From: JAXDBM01 sp964460245
GTDB taxonomy: Bacteria; Desulfobacterota; Syntrophia; Syntrophales; Fen-1087
Assembly: GCA_964460245.1 (NCBI GenBank)
Contig: CAYWTL010000004.1
Location: 1-61,495, forward strand
Reading direction: 5' to 3'
Length of the DNA: 61,495 nucleotides
This document shows positions 43,274 through 53,576 of this stretch, piece by piece (the stretch's first letter is position 1; every line of letters begins with the position of its first letter). The notes below the pieces were generated by a model. That model made no database searches. It was given only the letters and a program-made list of their open reading frames with translations, and had not been told where the DNA came from. Both the position numbers and the translations under genes were made by a program.

Positions 43274-45677
43274 TTATCCCTTTCTGGTCAATGCGGTGGC
43301 GTCTTTATGGTGCAGCAGGTTATCCTCCGCATAAGGCCTGTTGTCATTTGTCGGCATCATCTCTTTCACTTTTCGTGCGGTATCTGCATCGTGGAGAAGA
43401 TTGGCGCATTTGATCAGGCGTCGATAATCGTCTTCCTCAAGGTTTCCATGATCAAACCATCTTTTAAAAACATCAAAGGCCTTTTTAACCAGTTCGCGCC
43501 CCCTTTTTTCGTTCTTAAGCCGGAGCATCAGGAATTCGCCGTAGCAGTAAAGCGAATAGGGATGCCGCGGTTCCATCTTCAGGGCCTCCTCCATGAGTTC
43601 CTGATAACGCTTCGGGTCATCCCAGCCTATGGTTACAGCAAGGTTGAAGGCGTTATGGGCGGAACGATCATGCTTGTAGTCCTTCTCGTAATATGCGAGC
43701 GCCTTTTCCCGATTGCCCGAACGAGAATAGTGAAAAGCGATTGAACCGGCGCTGACGGACCCGGGATGCAATTCATTGCTGGTCTCCATCGTTTCGGCTG
43801 CTCTCAAATGCTTCTTGGCATCGGCATAGGCCTCGGCCAGGTGCATCAATGATCTTTTCCCTGGGGTGCCGCTGTTTCTCTCCGCTTCGATGTTCGTCTG
43901 CCTCTGGGCCTCATATATTCGTCTCTCATAGTAATCGAGAGGCCGGTTTGCGAGCGGGTTAAGCGGCTTCATCCGGTATGTTTTCCCTGCTACGGTTGCC
44001 TGCATCAGGAAGAGCTTGTCTGCAGTAATCTGGCATTTTATTTTGATGGGAGTACCCTGTGGAATGTCATCCCGGCTTTCGATGGTTGCGACATGCAGTA
44101 TCTTGTCTTCTGAAGATACACAAATGGGGATCTCGATCTTTCTTTGGCCCTCGCGTTGTGTCACAAGATCGTCAATTTCAAAGATATCCGACGGAATTTC
44201 TGTTCCTGCTCGCACAATTGTATGAAGGGTGTTGCCCCCGGTGACCACCATGATCGGTTCGCTGGTTATGGGTTGGATGATATTCTTGCCAAAGCCTTTA
44301 TAGATGAGCGAATGGATGGCTGCTCCTGTAGAGACGTGGGTTTGCAGTTCACGCGGCAACAGCATCTCGGATTGGTGAAAAAAGCGGCTCAATGCATCCT
44401 GAACATAGGGGTTTTTCGAGCTGCCGCCAATCAGCAGGACGTAATCTATTCCGTCCTTCCTGTCGAGGTTCGCTTTCTTCAGGGCGGATTCGATGGGATT
44501 AAAGATGGAAACAAATTCCTCCTGGTCCTCATACGTCGGAAGCGGTTTCTTCTCTGTTGCAAGAAAGACATCCATGATCTCCTTGAACTGCGCGTAATTC
44601 AGGGATGGTTTTGTAAAATGCAGATTGCGCTTTGGAAGGTTTATCTCAGTGGTTGTGCCGAGAGTGATCGCCGCCTCACTTGTGGCAAGCTCCGGAAGCT
44701 TTTCCCCAATCCGATGCTGAAGGGCAACAGCCTGGCAGATTTGTATTTTCAGCTCCTCGGCTGGCTTCATCAGCTTGGGGATGATGCCCCTGTTGATTTG
44801 GGGTGTTTTGAAATCGGATTCTTTGGCGTCATTCTCGCTTAACAGCTGCTTGAAGAGAACCCTGCGTGCGATCAGGCGGTCAACGTCATCTCCCCCGAGT
44901 TTTTCAAATCTCGATATGGAGAGGTTCTTGGAATAGAAACCATTCATGTCCTGGCCGACTTCGAGGATGGAAATGTCGCAGGTGCCTGCGCCAAAGTCAA
45001 ACACAAGGACATGCAATGGATAGTCGGCCGGCACCACAAGCTTTTCCGCAGTTCTGTCCGTGTTTGTTTCGACCACGTAGCTCAGGAATGCCGCGTTCGG
45101 TTCGTCAATGAGGGACTGGCTGCCCACATTGATGCCGGAAGCTTCGAGTGCGCCAATGAGGTCTTTCCGCTGGTTGGCCTCAAAGGAGGCGGGGATGCTG
45201 ACGGCATATTCTATGGCCTGCGGCAGCTTATTGTCCCTGACATATCGTTCAATCTCGCGCTTCAGGTATTGAAAGAATACTTTTGCGGCATCCGATGGGA
45301 GGCGTATTTCGGGCACGGCACTGTTGCAGTATTTTGGGCCAAGATCTTCACCCAGTTCCATCTTGAACGAATACCAGACGTCCACCCCCCGCTTCTTGAA
45401 ATATTTGAGGTCGGCGGCNNNNNNNNNNATCTTTGTGCCAGGCAACCACTGTCGGTATCTTTTCCGATGATGTCTTGCCTATGCCATCGGAATTTGCCTG
45501 ATCGATCCATATGGTTTTCACATCGACGGTCTTTAATGGGTCGAGCGCGGCAAGGCTCACAACGGATGTCGACGTGCCGAAATCGATGCCGATGAAAGTC
45601 TGTGCTTTGCTCGACGAGATTGCTTTCGGCGTTCTGACTGCCGGCAGGAGTCCCTTTATCGTCAGCTCTTTGGACAT
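43274..45677 (-). CDS. Hsp70 (DnaK-like) ATPase with C-terminal TPR region, split by an assembly gap
   Basis: Begins at 45677 after AGGAGGGCAAC; the frame is broken on paper by the ten Ns at 45419-45428 and resumes in another frame, ending at 43274. Roughly 800 residues. Actin-like ATPase signatures: FIGIDFGTSTSVVSL (phosphate 1), VLVFDFGAGTCDISILEV (phosphate 2), LLIGGSSKNPYVQDAL (adenosine). The last 250 residues carry TPR-like helices (SRSGNREKALAYYEKDYKHD). It differs from housekeeping DnaK, lacking the usual substrate-binding domain and lid. Perhaps a remodelling or sensing ATPase for the helicase partners. Confidence 0.85.
45419..45428. other. Assembly gap (10 N) inside the Hsp70 gene
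   Basis: A run of ten N characters. The coding frames on either side do not match across ten bases, so the true length differs from ten. Confidence 0.98.
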
Positions 45678-45696
45678 GTTGCCCTCCTGGTCACCA

Positions 45697-48600
45697 TCAA
45701 TGCCGCTTCACATATTCGAAGTATGTCGATAGCTGGGCTTTAGTGATGATGCTGTTCATCAATAGATAGTTGATTCCCCTCTCGATCGATTCATCAAACA
45801 AGTCAGCGTCCATGTTCAATAATCGCCCCTCGGGGCTGATTACGGCCAGCCTCGCGCCGTCCGCCGATCCGCCTGTGCAGAGGAACCATTTTCCAGTATT
45901 CAGATGCTTGCTCACATCAACCGGGTGGTCCGTGAGTGTGCCCGGTTCGGCATGTCCGGTTTCCGCACCACCTGCCGTGCGCTCATTGCCTGGCGCCTGC
46001 TCCCTTGTGACGTGCACATGCCTGGGTTCCGCCTTGCGGAAAGTGTATGTGCCGGCTGCCCATTCATTTCTGATTTGCCCTGCCCTTGAGATGACCCGCT
46101 CTTTGAGGTCAGATTGCGGAATATCGGTTGATGTATTTGCCGTTCCCATGGGCTCTATGCCGGTTTCTCTGAGCCTTGCAAAAACCGGCAGCATTGCCTT
46201 TTCGGGTTTTCTGAAAAATTCGCTGCCCCTTATCCGCACAAAGGTCCACCCGAGCCTTTCAAGGATTGCCTGGCGGGCCATGTCCGCAGCCAGACTGTCC
46301 GGAGGATGGTATCTGTCCCCGTCACACTCTACCGCCAGACGCTTGCCGTTTCCGGACACGACGAGGTCGATTCTATACCTGCCAACCCACCACTGTGGCG
46401 TCACTTTGAACCCTTCTTTCAGCAGCCGTTTAAGCACGCGCCGCTCAAACTCGGATTCGGTCTGTGCTGTCTCTGATCGCAGTAGGTTGGAAAGGTCCTG
46501 GGGATTGAGTGCATGCTCGATGAAGCGTCTCCTGATGTCTCCCGCCTTGAGGTCAATTGCAGGATTAAGGGAATGGATGACCCACATCTGGTCTTTTGCT
46601 CGACTGGCTGCCACATTATAGCGCTTCTTCCACATGTCATTCGGTCCGGCATCCCTTTTTGCCAAAGGCCCGTTGCCGCCAGGAGCATCAACCATTGAAA
46701 GAAACATGACGTGCCGCTCATCGCCCTGAAATTGCGGCGCATTTCCGCATATAAGCCGGCGCGCTTCGATTTCCGACGGAGGCAGGTTTTCTCTGAGAAT
46801 TCTCTCAATGCGAAGCGCCTGACCCTCGCCAACAAGCGTGATGAGGCCGAATTCTTTGCCGTCATATTCCGGCTGCTCCATCGCCGCCAGCATCAGGGAT
46901 GCCGTAGTTGAAGCCTCAAGCTCGTTTATTTTATTGTCGGACGTTGCACCATCAACGCGGTATACCACGGTGTGAGGCAGCAGGGTGGAGGCGGATGCGT
47001 CTCGCAGGGGTTTTATCCTCCCATCATAAGAAAGGTCGTTGCTGAACTGAATGATGTCGGGGACACAGCGGAAATGTTCATTGAGCTGCACCGCTGCACC
47101 AAAGCTGGCCCGGGCAATCTCATACACGGAGCTTGTCGGCAGGAAGAGCATTTTATTGTCAAAGTTTGACAAGTGCAGGTCGATGAGTCCGATGGCAATT
47201 TCGTTGCTTATGCCAACGGCATCCGGACTGACCTGCTCGTGGTCCCCGACCACCACAACCTTGTCTGCCATATAGAATGCCGTCAGACCAAGAGGGTCGC
47301 TTTGGCTTGCCTCATCGATGATAACCACATCAAAGTGCGCCTTCGCCGGGTCAAAATTTTCTACCACTCTCGACAGTGGCATAATCCATACGGGAACCGC
47401 ATCCTGGGATTTGGCCATGAGCTTCTTTGCCTCTCGGGACAGGATGGGGACTTTTTTCCCCTTTCCGGCGCCGATCTGCCTCACCACGAACATCCAGGCT
47501 TTAAGCGCCTGCCTGAGCTCGAGCTGCCCGTTCAACCGGTCAAGCTGCCGTCCCCAGGCAAGCCGGAATATCAGCGATGTGGTGACCCGGCCAAGCTCGC
47601 TCCTATGTCCCTCGATCCTCTTCTGCAGGTCCGGTATGGATTTTGAGGCCCGGCGGTCAAGCTCTTCTTCGAGTTGGCGCCATAGCCATGCGTCCCGGGC
47701 GTTGCCTGGCGCATACCGCCGGTCATGCGGTGACACGCGATCGCGGATCAATTGCTCCCATCCGGGAGCGCTCTTCTTCAAACGATCCAGTAAAGAGCAC
47801 CTTTCATTGTATTGCCCGAGCTTTGACAGGAGCTCGGATATGCGGCCAATTGAATCCCGGTAAGCTTCGAAATCTTCCCGCAGGACGGCCTTTTTCAAGG
47901 CAGACAGCACAGAAGAGGGCTTCCCGCCGCCCTGTTCAGAAATGGCTTCGGCCAGCTGTTTGAGCAGCCGTCTGATTGACTCCAGCCGGAGCCTGCTGAC
48001 TCTCGCCCCGATGATTGCATGGAGTTCCCTGATTGATTTTATCAAGCGTATGATTTCACCGTTTGCCGACAGGACAGGCTGCTGTTGCCTGATGAATTCT
48101 TGTACCTTGAATCCCGCGGTCGATAATTCTTCTTCCAGCGGTGTCCATTGCTTGTGGTGCCAATTGAGCCAGTCTGAGATGAAATCCGCATATTGAGCGC
48201 AAATTGATTCAGGTGCCGGGGCCCCCCGATCTATGGCTGGGCCTCCACGAGCGGTGATCATGCGGGTCCATCGGTCGGTTAAGGCCCTGCGCAGACTTGC
48301 AAGCTTCACATGGGCGGTCACCGCCTGAAAATGTTCTGCACTGTGAGGCGGGTGGCCGTTTACGCAGCATCTGTCTATCAGGCTTCTCCATTCTTTGTGC
48401 CAGTAAAGATTCAGGCGGGAAAGCCTTTTTCCGCCTGCGACATGTGCACTGATTTTGTCGAGAATTGTCAGTGTTTCGCTTGGCTCGCCCTCAAAGACAA
48501 GCTCAGGGGCATACTTGATGAGCCATTCGGATGACTCGGCTGCCGCTTTTTTTGTCTGCTCAATCTGTTCAAGGAGAGTGTTCCAGGTTTGCACCGCTTC

Positions 48601-50664
48601 CAGGCTGCGCATTCCATCCTGCGCAATCATCAGCACCCAGTCAGCGACATCCTGCCTGCATAATGGCTCGATGCACGAATTCACGCGCCGTGCCAGATCC
48701 TGCAGCGAATCGGTTCCAAACGGTTTGTAATAATGGCCTTGTCCAGACTCGACGTTGAGTTCACGTTTGCATGCATTGCACCGGAGAACAAACCCCAGCC
48801 ATCCCTCCCGCAATCTGTTGCTGACGCCGCAGGAGCACATTACCGCTGTTCCGGTATTGTCAATCCAGAGGGCGTCGCCGAGGCTTGAATCCTGCGAAGA
48901 TAGGTCCTTCTTTTCCAGAACCAGCTTTTCAAAATCCTCGGGTGACAGAAATTTTGAAGAATCCGGCAGATTTTGGTCCTGCAAATCTCTTTCGTCATCC
49001 CTGCTTATGACGTCGTTCAGTTCATAAAGGCGCTTGACCTCGTCACCCGTCAGGGGAGATGGCTCTCCGGGCGGCAGGGGGCCGGGTATCCAATTGTCTG
49101 TGCCCCTTCGGCCGGCAACGATGCGCGCGGCCTGTGATGGAGAATATGCACAGCCGGCGACAACCACATCGCGGTATTCATCCGCGCTTGCGAGTTTAAG
49201 TTCATGCCTTGCTTTCTTCAGGTCATCCACGATTCCGCTTCGGCGCTGCTTGAGGATCTTGGTCTCATCCTCGATTTTATCCAAATCAAGGGATGTAAAT
49301 TTTTCATCAATTGCCGTGATGGCGCTCTCGAGTTGTTTCCTGCTGTCTGTGTCGCGTTCGAGAACGCTTACGCAGAGTGGGCGAAGGTCTGCTGCGACAT
49401 GCTCCCGCAGCACGCGAAGCGCTTTCGTGGCATGGCTTGTTACAAGAATCCTATTGCCTTTTGCCAGAAGGTGTCCGATAAGATTTGCTATCGTATGGGT
49501 CTTCCCCGTTCCAGGTGGTCCCTGGACCAGCACGCAGCCATGCTTATCGAGCCGGCGAGCAATTTCTAATTGCTCCTGGTTGGCATCTTTGCTGAGCAGA
49601 ATGCCGGTATCTTCATTGCCCCCCCCTGAAAGGTCTTCAAGAGCCTCGTCTGTCTCTGTGCCGTCGGAACCGGGCGGCTTCCCCTCGACTCCCGCGATAT
49701 TCATGAGCGAAACGGGAAAATCCTGTTTCTTATGGAGGTCAGCAAGGATTGCATCAATTGCCGATGCAAAACCGAGGGCTCTGTTCCGCATGAAAATATA
49801 AGGGGCACGCCCCATTCGGATGTGGTCCGGGATTCCCTCGGGCTCGCCTTTTTCAACGAACTCGCCATGAAATGAAAGGCTCTGGACGAGGCGCTTGAGA
49901 AAGCCGGTCGTCGTAGTTCCCCCCAACGGATGAACCGGCAGTTCCTCCAGGCTCTTCCGGTACTGCGCTGCCAGGGTTCCATCCGTATCGGGTATTTCAA
50001 GGAACAGTGACAAATAGAGCTCTACGGGATTGTCTGTTTCCCTCAGGGTGAAGAGCGGGGTCTCGGGGTCGAACTCCAGTTGAAGCTTCTGCAGAAGTAT
50101 TGGATGGTGAATGCTGCCGTTGGGCCCATCGAATGAGATAATTCCGTCCCCGAGCACGATTTCAACCTTTTCTGCTTCGCGCTCGATCATCCCGTAGAGC
50201 GCAAAAAGCTTTTCGAAAAGTTTTGCGGCTGCAAGCGTGGGGCGTTCGTTTCGAGCCCACTCTTCCCACTTGATTTTCCAGTTCTTAAAGGCTTTAACCG
50301 CATCCTGATCATCGTCAAACCTTATGATGATCGCATCACCGTTCCCGGCAGAGGCATTGCTCGATTGCATTACTTCGACAGTTCCGTCCGCGCGCTCCCA
50401 TCCCTTCTTCAGCCATCTGTCCAGTATTTTCGGAGGCGTAGGCGGCTTTGTAAAAGTTGGTCTCTGTACCTTCAATATGAAATTATCACCGGTAAGCTGC
50501 CCCTCTGCCTCAAAAAAAGATCCGATTTTAACCTGGGGATGCTCGGGAAGTTCCTCGATTTTCAGATGCCACTCATATTCCTTAATGGACCGCCTGAGAG
50601 GATTTCGCTTGTTGTTGTAATCTTTAAGATACTGAAATATACTTAACAATTTGGAATTCATCAT
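45697..50664 (-). CDS. Giant SF1 (UPF1/DNA2-like) helicase with C-terminal DUF559/Vsr-like nuclease domain
   Basis: 1655 residues from the ATG at 50664 (an ATG three bases on is equivalent; a TTG at 50676 is unlikely). Residues 1-350: unrecognised. Walker A QGPPGTGKTHT at about 385; a zinc-ribbon CSCG...CNAC at about 610-640; Walker B VIIDEASQSDP at about 1115; VGDHEQVSP, NEHFRCVPDI, QFQGDERHVMFLS and VAASRAKDQMWVI complete the SF1B core by about 1360. Residues about 1410-1500: a REase-fold domain with RIDLVVSGNGKRLAVECDGD. Then a 140-residue tail. Helicase-Vsr fusions such as Hhe are known anti-phage proteins. The next gene starts 20 nt after the stop. Confidence 0.88.
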   Translation of the reverse strand: MMNSKLLSIFQYLKDYNNKRNPLRRSIKEYEWHLKIEELPEHPQVKIGSFFEAEGQLTGDNFILKVQRPTFTKPPTPPKILDRWLKKGWERADGTVEVMQSSNASAGNGDAIIIRFDDDQDAVKAFKNWKIKWEEWARNERPTLAAAKLFEKLFALYGMIEREAEKVEIVLGDGIISFDGPNGSIHHPILLQKLQLEFDPETPLFTLRETDNPVELYLSLFLEIPDTDGTLAAQYRKSLEELPVHPLGGTTTTGFLKRLVQSLSFHGEFVEKGEPEGIPDHIRMGRAPYIFMRNRALGFASAIDAILADLHKKQDFPVSLMNIAGVEGKPPGSDGTETDEALEDLSGGGNEDTGILLSKDANQEQLEIARRLDKHGCVLVQGPPGTGKTHTIANLIGHLLAKGNRILVTSHATKALRVLREHVAADLRPLCVSVLERDTDSRKQLESAITAIDEKFTSLDLDKIEDETKILKQRRSGIVDDLKKARHELKLASADEYRDVVVAGCAYSPSQAARIVAGRRGTDNWIPGPLPPGEPSPLTGDEVKRLYELNDVISRDDERDLQDQNLPDSSKFLSPEDFEKLVLEKKDLSSQDSSLGDALWIDNTGTAVMCSCGVSNRLREGWLGFVLRCNACKRELNVESGQGHYYKPFGTDSLQDLARRVNSCIEPLCRQDVADWVLMIAQDGMRSLEAVQTWNTLLEQIEQTKKAAAESSEWLIKYAPELVFEGEPSETLTILDKISAHVAGGKRLSRLNLYWHKEWRSLIDRCCVNGHPPHSAEHFQAVTAHVKLASLRRALTDRWTRMITARGGPAIDRGAPAPESICAQYADFISDWLNWHHKQWTPLEEELSTAGFKVQEFIRQQQPVLSANGEIIRLIKSIRELHAIIGARVSRLRLESIRRLLKQLAEAISEQGGGKPSSVLSALKKAVLREDFEAYRDSIGRISELLSKLGQYNERCSLLDRLKKSAPGWEQLIRDRVSPHDRRYAPGNARDAWLWRQLEEELDRRASKSIPDLQKRIEGHRSELGRVTTSLIFRLAWGRQLDRLNGQLELRQALKAWMFVVRQIGAGKGKKVPILSREAKKLMAKSQDAVPVWIMPLSRVVENFDPAKAHFDVVIIDEASQSDPLGLTAFYMADKVVVVGDHEQVSPDAVGISNEIAIGLIDLHLSNFDNKMLFLPTSSVYEIARASFGAAVQLNEHFRCVPDIIQFSNDLSYDGRIKPLRDASASTLLPHTVVYRVDGATSDNKINELEASTTASLMLAAMEQPEYDGKEFGLITLVGEGQALRIERILRENLPPSEIEARRLICGNAPQFQGDERHVMFLSMVDAPGGNGPLAKRDAGPNDMWKKRYNVAASRAKDQMWVIHSLNPAIDLKAGDIRRRFIEHALNPQDLSNLLRSETAQTESEFERRVLKRLLKEGFKVTPQWWVGRYRIDLVVSGNGKRLAVECDGDRYHPPDSLAADMARQAILERLGWTFVRIRGSEFFRKPEKAMLPVFARLRETGIEPMGTANTSTDIPQSDLKERVISRAGQIRNEWAAGTYTFRKAEPRHVHVTREQAPGNERTAGGAETGHAEPGTLTDHPVDVSKHLNTGKWFLCTGGSADGARLAVISPEGRLLNMDADLFDESIERGINYLLMNSIITKAQLSTYFEYVKRH

Positions 50665-50693
50665 TGTGCAGTCCAAACGGATTGGTGGAAATT

Positions 50694-50906
50694 CTATTCG
50701 TATGAAAAGCCTGTGATGCTATGCAGTCCGTCCTGAAGAACGGAATTTGCAACAGTTCTTGTCGTGCTGTTTAACGGAAGAACTTCATAGAATGAAATTT
50801 CACCCCTCGCCGCTTCCTTCATTTGCCTGTCCGGCCATTCCCCGCAGTAACGGCACTTGATGGCCTCGCTCTGGATCCCTTCGGCGCAGTAGGGGCATTT
50901 CTTCAT
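50694..50906 (-). CDS. Small zinc-ribbon protein, 70 aa
   Basis: MKKCPYCAEGIQSEAIKCRYCGEW carries the CPYC...CRYC pair of a zinc-ribbon (double C-x2-C), followed by about 45 variable residues. It precedes the giant helicase gene by 29 nt in the same direction and may be the first gene of that operon. A small accessory DNA- or protein-binding subunit is a guess. Confidence 0.65.
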   Translation of the reverse strand: MKKCPYCAEGIQSEAIKCRYCGEWPDRQMKEAARGEISFYEVLPLNSTTRTVANSVLQDGLHSITGFSYE

Positions 50907-50929
50907 CGTTCAGATGTCCTTTGTCAAAC

Positions 50930-51232
50930 CTAACGCGGTCTGACGCGGTAGATGTTCCCGTCCTGGTCGCGCAGCGTGCCGTAGCCGTCGCTGTCAATGG
51001 TGCCGCGCAGCCGGTCGCCCTGATAGTTCCGCATCCGGACAGACCAGTCGCTTTCTATTTCCCCCCGGTATCTGTTTGACGGGTCGTAGTTGTGCCTCTG
51101 CCGCATTTCAATGTCGGTGCTGCCGCCGATTGAAGTTCCGTAAGGGTTGGTCTTGATTTCGTAGCGGTTGTCCCACGCGAAGACGGAAGTGGAGATTAGT
51201 GCCAGAGCCAGGCTCAAAAGGATTCTCTTCAT
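50930..51232 (-). CDS. Exported small protein, 100 aa
   Basis: ATG 51232 with GGAGATGAA upstream; the frame extends to 51292 without support. A signal peptide (RILLSLALALISTSVFA) precedes a mature part of about 80 residues with polar, Arg/Asn/Asp-rich strands (GYGTLRDQDGNIYRVRPR). Periplasmic and of unknown function. Unlikely to belong to the cytoplasmic system next to it. Confidence 0.65.
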   Translation of the reverse strand: MKRILLSLALALISTSVFAWDNRYEIKTNPYGTSIGGSTDIEMRQRHNYDPSNRYRGEIESDWSVRMRNYQGDRLRGTIDSDGYGTLRDQDGNIYRVRPR

Positions 51233-51486
51233 TTCATCTCCTTTCATAAACGGGGTGTTTGTTGAATGGCGGCACTGGCTATGTATAGGCAAAGTGTATG
51301 CCAGATGACACTTTGGCCCGCCATGAGACGTGTAAATCCGAAAAGCATTTTATATTCAAAAGATTAGCTGATTTCAGACCCAGCGTTCATCAGAGGATGC
51401 TGCGAGCATAGCATCGGCAAAACACGGGGATATTCGCCGTGTGCCCGTGATTATCACCTGTGGGCGAACCCGGATGGTGCGCTTTT

Positions 51487-52002
51487 TCATTTCTTAATTT
51501 TATTATATTGATCATTATACGTTTTCACACGAATGGCTTCTTCATAATCCAGTTCTGCTCTTTTATGTTGCCCGATCTTGCGATAACAATCCCCCCGCTG
51601 CTTGTAACTAATTGCAACATGCGGTTGCAGCCGGATTGCCTCATCGTAATCCTCAATAGCCTTCTCGTACTGTCCAAGCTCTTCATAACAGTGCCCCTTG
51701 AATAAGTATGCGAGCGCGAATGTTATGTCCCGTCGGATAACCTCGCCATAGTCCTGAATGGCCCTCTCGTACTGCCTGAGTTCGTGATAAAGATTCCCTC
51801 TTGTTAAAAGATAATACAGGCCGGTATCCGGTTTCAGCCGAATGGCTTCATCATAATCATGAATAGCCTGCTCATATTGTTGCAGGTAACGATAACATTG
51901 ACCTCGGTTATAGTATGCGTTCGCATTATCCGGATTCAGGCGAATCGTTTCGTCATAGTCCTGAATGGCCCGTTCATTAATCGTATACCCCATACAATAC
52001 AT
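51487..52002 (-). CDS. Tetratricopeptide repeat protein
   Basis: 171 residues made of about five TPR units (for example AYYNRGQCYRYLQQYEQAIH and AIEDYDEAIRLQPHVAISYK). The first unit begins in mid-motif (INERAIQDYDETIRLNP) and the start at 52002 lacks a ribosome site, so the N-terminus may be truncated. TPRs mediate protein contacts. It faces away from the gene at 52044. Confidence 0.7.
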   Translation of the reverse strand: MYCMGYTINERAIQDYDETIRLNPDNANAYYNRGQCYRYLQQYEQAIHDYDEAIRLKPDTGLYYLLTRGNLYHELRQYERAIQDYGEVIRRDITFALAYLFKGHCYEELGQYEKAIEDYDEAIRLQPHVAISYKQRGDCYRKIGQHKRAELDYEEAIRVKTYNDQYNKIKK

Positions 52003-52043
52003 TGGTAATCTGCAGCAACACTCTCACTGGGGGAGGAAACATT

Positions 52044-52403
52044 GTGGCTGTTGGTGACATCTTGCCCATCGTTATCGGCAAAGGGGACAAACCAAGGATA
52101 TGGTTGCAGGCCCTCGCCGACCCGAAAACCAAGGAATTTATATCGGTCGTTGAGGATTCCGAATCCAAACATCCGTCTGTAAAGGTTCTCGAACAAGACG
52201 GTGCAATAAAGGTAATCCTATCGAGTGCCGTCGTACTGTCTGTAAAGACCACAGGTGAGGATGGTTACGAGATTGAGGCACTAGACATGCGACCGTTGGG
52301 TCTAAACCTGCACGGGACAACGACAGAACTCATGGTTGGGAGCAATACGTTCTCCGGAAACTTCATGTCTGGAGTTGGCACGTTCATTAGCCTTGGCGAA
52401 TAG
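52044..52403 (+). CDS. Hypothetical protein, about 119 aa
   Basis: The GTG at 52044 follows GGAGG by eight bases; a reading from 52002 has no support. The product is soluble and beta-rich (VAVGDILPIVIGKGDKPRIW, EQDGAIKVILSSAVVLSVKT). No known motif. About 40 bp separate it from the divergent TPR gene. Confidence 0.6.
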   Translation: MAVGDILPIVIGKGDKPRIWLQALADPKTKEFISVVEDSESKHPSVKVLEQDGAIKVILSSAVVLSVKTTGEDGYEIEALDMRPLGLNLHGTTTELMVGSNTFSGNFMSGVGTFISLGE

Positions 52404-52904
52404 GGAGCTAACAACGGCATGAAGCGGATTGTGTTCCTGTCGGGCCACGCCCACTCATACTTACTTAGCATTAAAGATCTGTCCATACCCCGACCTGCAT
52501 CGATCCTGATTCAGAATCGGCAGCTTCGTCTTCAATAAACGAAAAGAAAAAAGGGATAGCCAGAAATGGCTGCCCCCCCTCATTCCAATCATCGTAATAT
52601 TTGACCTACGACTCGTCCGGCTCCTCGCCCTTCTCCCCATCGGATCGTTCCGTCACCGGCAATATCGAAGCGCGATGGAACGTACCGAAAACAGGGTTGA
52701 CATTCCGGGCGAATAGGGGCACAGTTACATCGCAATGTAAGTCCCAGCTACTAAAATTACCACAAAATTAATAATGTGGTGACGTGATGGCGATTCCCGA
52801 ATCGAAGCCCCGTTTCTCTAGCAGAAAACGGGGCTTTTTGTCATTGTGCTTATCTCAATGGCAACCGGATTTGAATACTACTGCTTAATCGTTGGTGAAT
52901 CGAA
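52404..52904. other. 0.5-kb intergenic region
   Basis: No gene is seen. Contents: a small AGCCA/TGGCT hairpin near 52557, a CCACA/TGTGG hairpin near 52755, and the terminator described separately. It probably holds the promoter of the operon that starts at 52905. Confidence 0.45.
52805..52840 (+). terminator. Rho-independent terminator
   Basis: AAGCCCCGTTT (52805-52815) pairs with 52826-52836, followed by a T-run. It stands between the gene at 52044-52403 and the operon starting at 52905. Confidence 0.75.
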
Positions 52905-53576
52905 ATGAATTCACTTGAAGTACATCCAGAGAAACTGGCTTACTGGTATTTCCGTCTCAACGGATGCTTCACAATAACGAACTTTGTTCTTCATCCTGAC
53001 ATAGGCAGAGGCCAGAAAACAGATGTCGATATATTTGCGGTACGACTTCCATACAGAGAGGAACTCTTGATCAACTCTATGCAGGATGATCCCATATTCC
53101 TGCCTAATAATAATCGGCTTAAAGTTATTCTTGCGGAAGTAAAGACCAATACCTGCAACCTAAATGGGCCTTGGACCGATCCCGAACAAGAGAATATGCA
53201 ACGCGCTCTGAAGGCCTCTGGGGCATTTCCTAGTAAAATAATCCCTCAAGCAGCACAAGCCATGTATAGCCACGGTTTTTATGAAGACGATTCATTCACA
53301 ATGACGCTTTTCTGCATAGGTGATTCAAGGAATCTTGAGATAGAGCGCCGCTTCCCAGTCGTGCCACAGGTGACGTGGTTACATATTCTGAATTTTATCT
53401 ATGAACGCTTTACGAATTATAAAGAACAAAAATGCCAGCACCCACAGTGGGACGAAACGGGTCGCCGTCTGTTCAAATTTGCAATGCGATCAGAGAATAA
53501 ATCTATTTTTTCAAAGACAATCTCAATCACGACGGAACGTAAATCTAAACAAATCATCATAAAGGGAAATGCATGA
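52905..53576 (+). CDS. PD-(D/E)XK nuclease-like protein
   Basis: 223 residues. KTDVDIFAVRLP followed about 40 residues later by RLKVILAEVKTNTCN gives the D...ExK arrangement of restriction-endonuclease folds. No other domain. It opens a tight operon: its stop overlaps the next start (ATGA), and the methyltransferase follows. A nuclease acting in or near the restriction system is likely but not proved. Confidence 0.65.
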   Translation: MNSLEVHPEKLAYWYFRLNGCFTITNFVLHPDIGRGQKTDVDIFAVRLPYREELLINSMQDDPIFLPNNNRLKVILAEVKTNTCNLNGPWTDPEQENMQRALKASGAFPSKIIPQAAQAMYSHGFYEDDSFTMTLFCIGDSRNLEIERRFPVVPQVTWLHILNFIYERFTNYKEQKCQHPQWDETGRRLFKFAMRSENKSIFSKTISITTERKSKQIIIKGNA

